From: JAJZJT01 sp049964655
GTDB lineage: Bacteria; Actinomycetota; Acidimicrobiia; Acidimicrobiales; RAAP-2
Direction of reading: 5' to 3'
Assembly (NCBI GenBank): GCA_049964655.1
Contig: JBMFXC010000093.1
Coordinates: 1 to 8,235 of the forward strand
DNA: 8,235 nucleotides
Shown piece after piece: positions 7,073 through 8,235 of the stretch (its first letter is position 1; the number at the start of each line of letters is the position of its first letter). Made by a program: the position numbers and the translations under genes. The notes under the pieces are model-generated. The model was not told where the DNA came from. It saw only the letters and a list, made by a program, of their open reading frames with translations, and searched no databases.

Positions 7073-7091
7073 GCGCCGCACGAGGCGGCGC
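7073..7091 (-). other. Leader hairpin upstream of the DUF916-like gene
   Basis: A perfect 7-bp GC stem (7073-7079 with 7085-7091) and a 5-nt loop lie about 55 bp before the start codon on the minus strand. It could be part of the 5' untranslated region. No known riboswitch or attenuator is recognised. Confidence 0.35.
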
Positions 7092-7198
7092 TTCCCGACA
7101 GTACTGCCACCCACCGGGCGGCTACCGGGCTGTCACCGGCACAGTCTGACCGCAACCCGGTGCCGGTGCCGGCACGGCTCCGGAGGCTCGGTCCGCAA

Positions 7199-7231
7199 CA
7201 AGGGGGTGGCGCCACCGGCGCCACCCCCTTG
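7199..7231 (-). terminator. Perfect 15-bp hairpin, terminator candidate after the WxL-like gene
   Basis: A 15-bp uninterrupted inverted repeat with a 3-nt loop begins 24 bp after the TAA stop of the WxL-like gene. On the minus strand the descending arm ends in CCCCCTTG and is followed by TTGCGG, so the U-tract is short. Strong GC stems with weak U-tracts are common at actinobacterial gene ends. It probably terminates, or partly terminates, the surface-protein transcript. Confidence 0.7.
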
Positions 7232-7255
7232 CCTGCGAACTGGGACGTACCTGAC

Positions 7256-8235
7256 TTAGCTAACCAGGTACTCCACGGTCCCGATGTAGGTCCCTGCGTA
7301 CACCGACGCCGGGACGTACAGCGAGTAGCTGGCGTTCATGACGAACGTGCCGCCACTCTCGCCCGCCGCGGCGCTGCCCAGGGAGACGGTGGTGCCGAAG
7401 TTGCCGCCGGTACCCGTCGTCGAAGGCGCTGCGTTGAGCGTGCCCGTGTAGGCAGACCAGCCAGTGACCGTGATGCTCAGGTACTTGGCAGCGATCTGAC
7501 CGTTCGGGTTCGAGGCGTTCGAGCCCACCGACGAGTCACAGAAGGCGGCGACAGAAGCACACGCCGTGTTGCTGTTGACCGACGAGGAGCTCGGGATCAT
7601 CGACGCCGTCAGCGACCAGCCGACGGCGGGATTGCCCCGGTTGTCCGACACGTAGATGGCGTTGGCGTTGCCGTTCGTGGTCTGGGCCAGGCCGTTCAGG
7701 GTGATGGACGGCATGGTGATCGTCCCGCAACCGAGCGTCGGGTAGCCGGTGGTGCCGGGGGCGCTGCAGCTCAGGACCAACAGGCCGGGGTTGACCGTCT
7801 GCGAGATGGGCTGGTCGACCGGCGGCGTGCCGACGCTCACCGTGATCGTCCCCGGAGCGCTCGTCTCGGGCGTCCCGTAGTCGTTGGTGGCGGTGAACTG
7901 GAAGGTGTACGTCTCCGGCGCCGTGTCGCTGTCCGTCAGGGTCGCCGAGCACACGGTCGGCGAGTTGCTGATGGCAACCGTCAGGTTCACCGAGCCACCG
8001 CCCGTATTGGCGATCGAGCCCGACACCAGGGCACACGAGGTGACCGGGTAGGCGGAGTTGCCAGGCACGGTCGGCAGCGTGACGGTGGTCGACTGGCCGG
8101 TGCCCATCGACACGGTCTCGCTCTTTGCCACCGGAGCCGGCTCGACCAGGTTGGCGTACGCACCGGACTGGAAGTCCGTGGGGACCGAGTCGAGGGTGGC
8201 ACCGCTACCGGTGGTGGCCGTCGCCAGCAGTGGCG
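7256..8235 (-). CDS. Secreted Ig-like/WxL-like surface protein (5' end outside window)
   Basis: The frame is open to the window edge, so the start and signal peptide lie beyond 8235; 325 residues are visible, ending in TAA. The apparent GTG start at 8131 is internal. Visible order: a short Ser/Thr/Gly-rich lead; an Ig-like beta domain (fragment residues about 35-135) ending in PGTITVSVG; then a WxL-like domain from QTVNPGLLVLSC to the end. The domain has the typical NGLAQTTNGNANAIYVSDNRG...GWSLTAS run, with the WxL motif WSL coded at 7610-7618. The protein ends in a beta hairpin YSLYVPASVYAGTYIGTVEYLVS, where the distal WxL position reads YSL. Six cysteines fall in three close pairs, as expected for disulfides outside the cell. 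WxL domains bind the cell wall non-covalently and pair with DUF916 proteins, one of which is encoded next. No transmembrane helix or sortase motif is at the C-terminus. Assignment is by pattern, not search. Confidence 0.82.
   Translation of the reverse strand, partial: PLLATATTGSGATLDSVPTDFQSGAYANLVEPAPVAKSETVSMGTGQSTTVTLPTVPGNSAYPVTSCALVSGSIANTGGGSVNLTVAISNSPTVCSATLTDSDTAPETYTFQFTATNDYGTPETSAPGTITVSVGTPPVDQPISQTVNPGLLVLSCSAPGTTGYPTLGCGTITMPSITLNGLAQTTNGNANAIYVSDNRGNPAVGWSLTASMIPSSSSVNSNTACASVAAFCDSSVGSNASNPNGQIAAKYLSITVTGWSAYTGTLNAAPSTTGTGGNFGTTVSLGSAAAGESGGTFVMNASYSLYVPASVYAGTYIGTVEYLVS

Larger units (their letters stand above)
7028..7255. other. Intergenic region between the WxL-like and DUF916-like genes
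   Basis: This 228-bp spacer has no credible gene. It holds a strong hairpin right after the upstream stop (7199-7231), a 6-bp stem (7160-7175) and a 7-bp perfect stem GCGCCGC / GCGGCGC (7073-7091) in the probable leader of the DUF916-like gene. It also holds the palindrome CAGTACTG (7099-7106). A promoter for the two downstream genes should lie here if the first hairpin terminates. On the minus strand I see only weak -35-like elements (for example GTGACA) without a convincing -10. Confidence 0.55.

Noticed and set aside
7256..8131. Complete WxL-like gene starting at the GTG at 8131
   Set aside because: The frame remains open to the window edge with protein-like sequence and there is no signal peptide at 8131, so the start is outside the window.

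Overview
The window is very GC-rich. Every gene I accept is encoded on the minus strand, so the biological reading order runs from high to low coordinates. Codon use and gene content (GlpD, a DUF916/WxLIP-type anchored protein, a WxL-like protein, neocarzinostatin-like domains) suggest a high-GC Gram-positive actinobacterium. Acidimicrobiia is a plausible class, but that is inferred from gene content only. A run of exactly 100 N (3842-3941) shows this is a draft scaffold or metagenome assembly.

Layout in transcription order: (1) 8235-7256, the 3' part of a secreted Ig-like/WxL-like surface protein cut by the window edge; (2) 7255-7028, an intergenic region with a perfect 15-bp hairpin just after that gene; (3) 7018-5945, a WxL-interacting-protein-like (DUF916) anchored protein; (4) 5944-4187, a protein with two tandem neocarzinostatin-like domains, a transmembrane anchor and a basic tail, whose GTG start directly abuts the preceding stop; (5) 4186-3942, a non-coding stretch, then the N gap; (6) 3841-2037, an alpha/beta-hydrolase fused to about eight membrane helices, with its start hidden in or beside the gap; (7) 1903-131, glycerol-3-phosphate dehydrogenase (glpD); (8) 1-130, a 28-bp tandem repeat 3' of glpD.

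The upper half (4187-8235) looks like a cell-surface module. In Firmicutes, WxL-domain proteins are exported wall-binding proteins encoded beside membrane-anchored DUF916 proteins that interact with them. Here a similar pair occurs with a third component. The neocarzinostatin-like protein shares with its DUF916 neighbour a membrane-proximal Ig-like domain, a PWG motif and a single-helix anchor, while its outer part is replaced by two Cys-rich beta domains. I infer that the three proteins form one exported complex or adhesin/scaffold. The lower half is metabolic (GlpD) plus an uncharacterised membrane hydrolase, with no clear functional link to the surface module.
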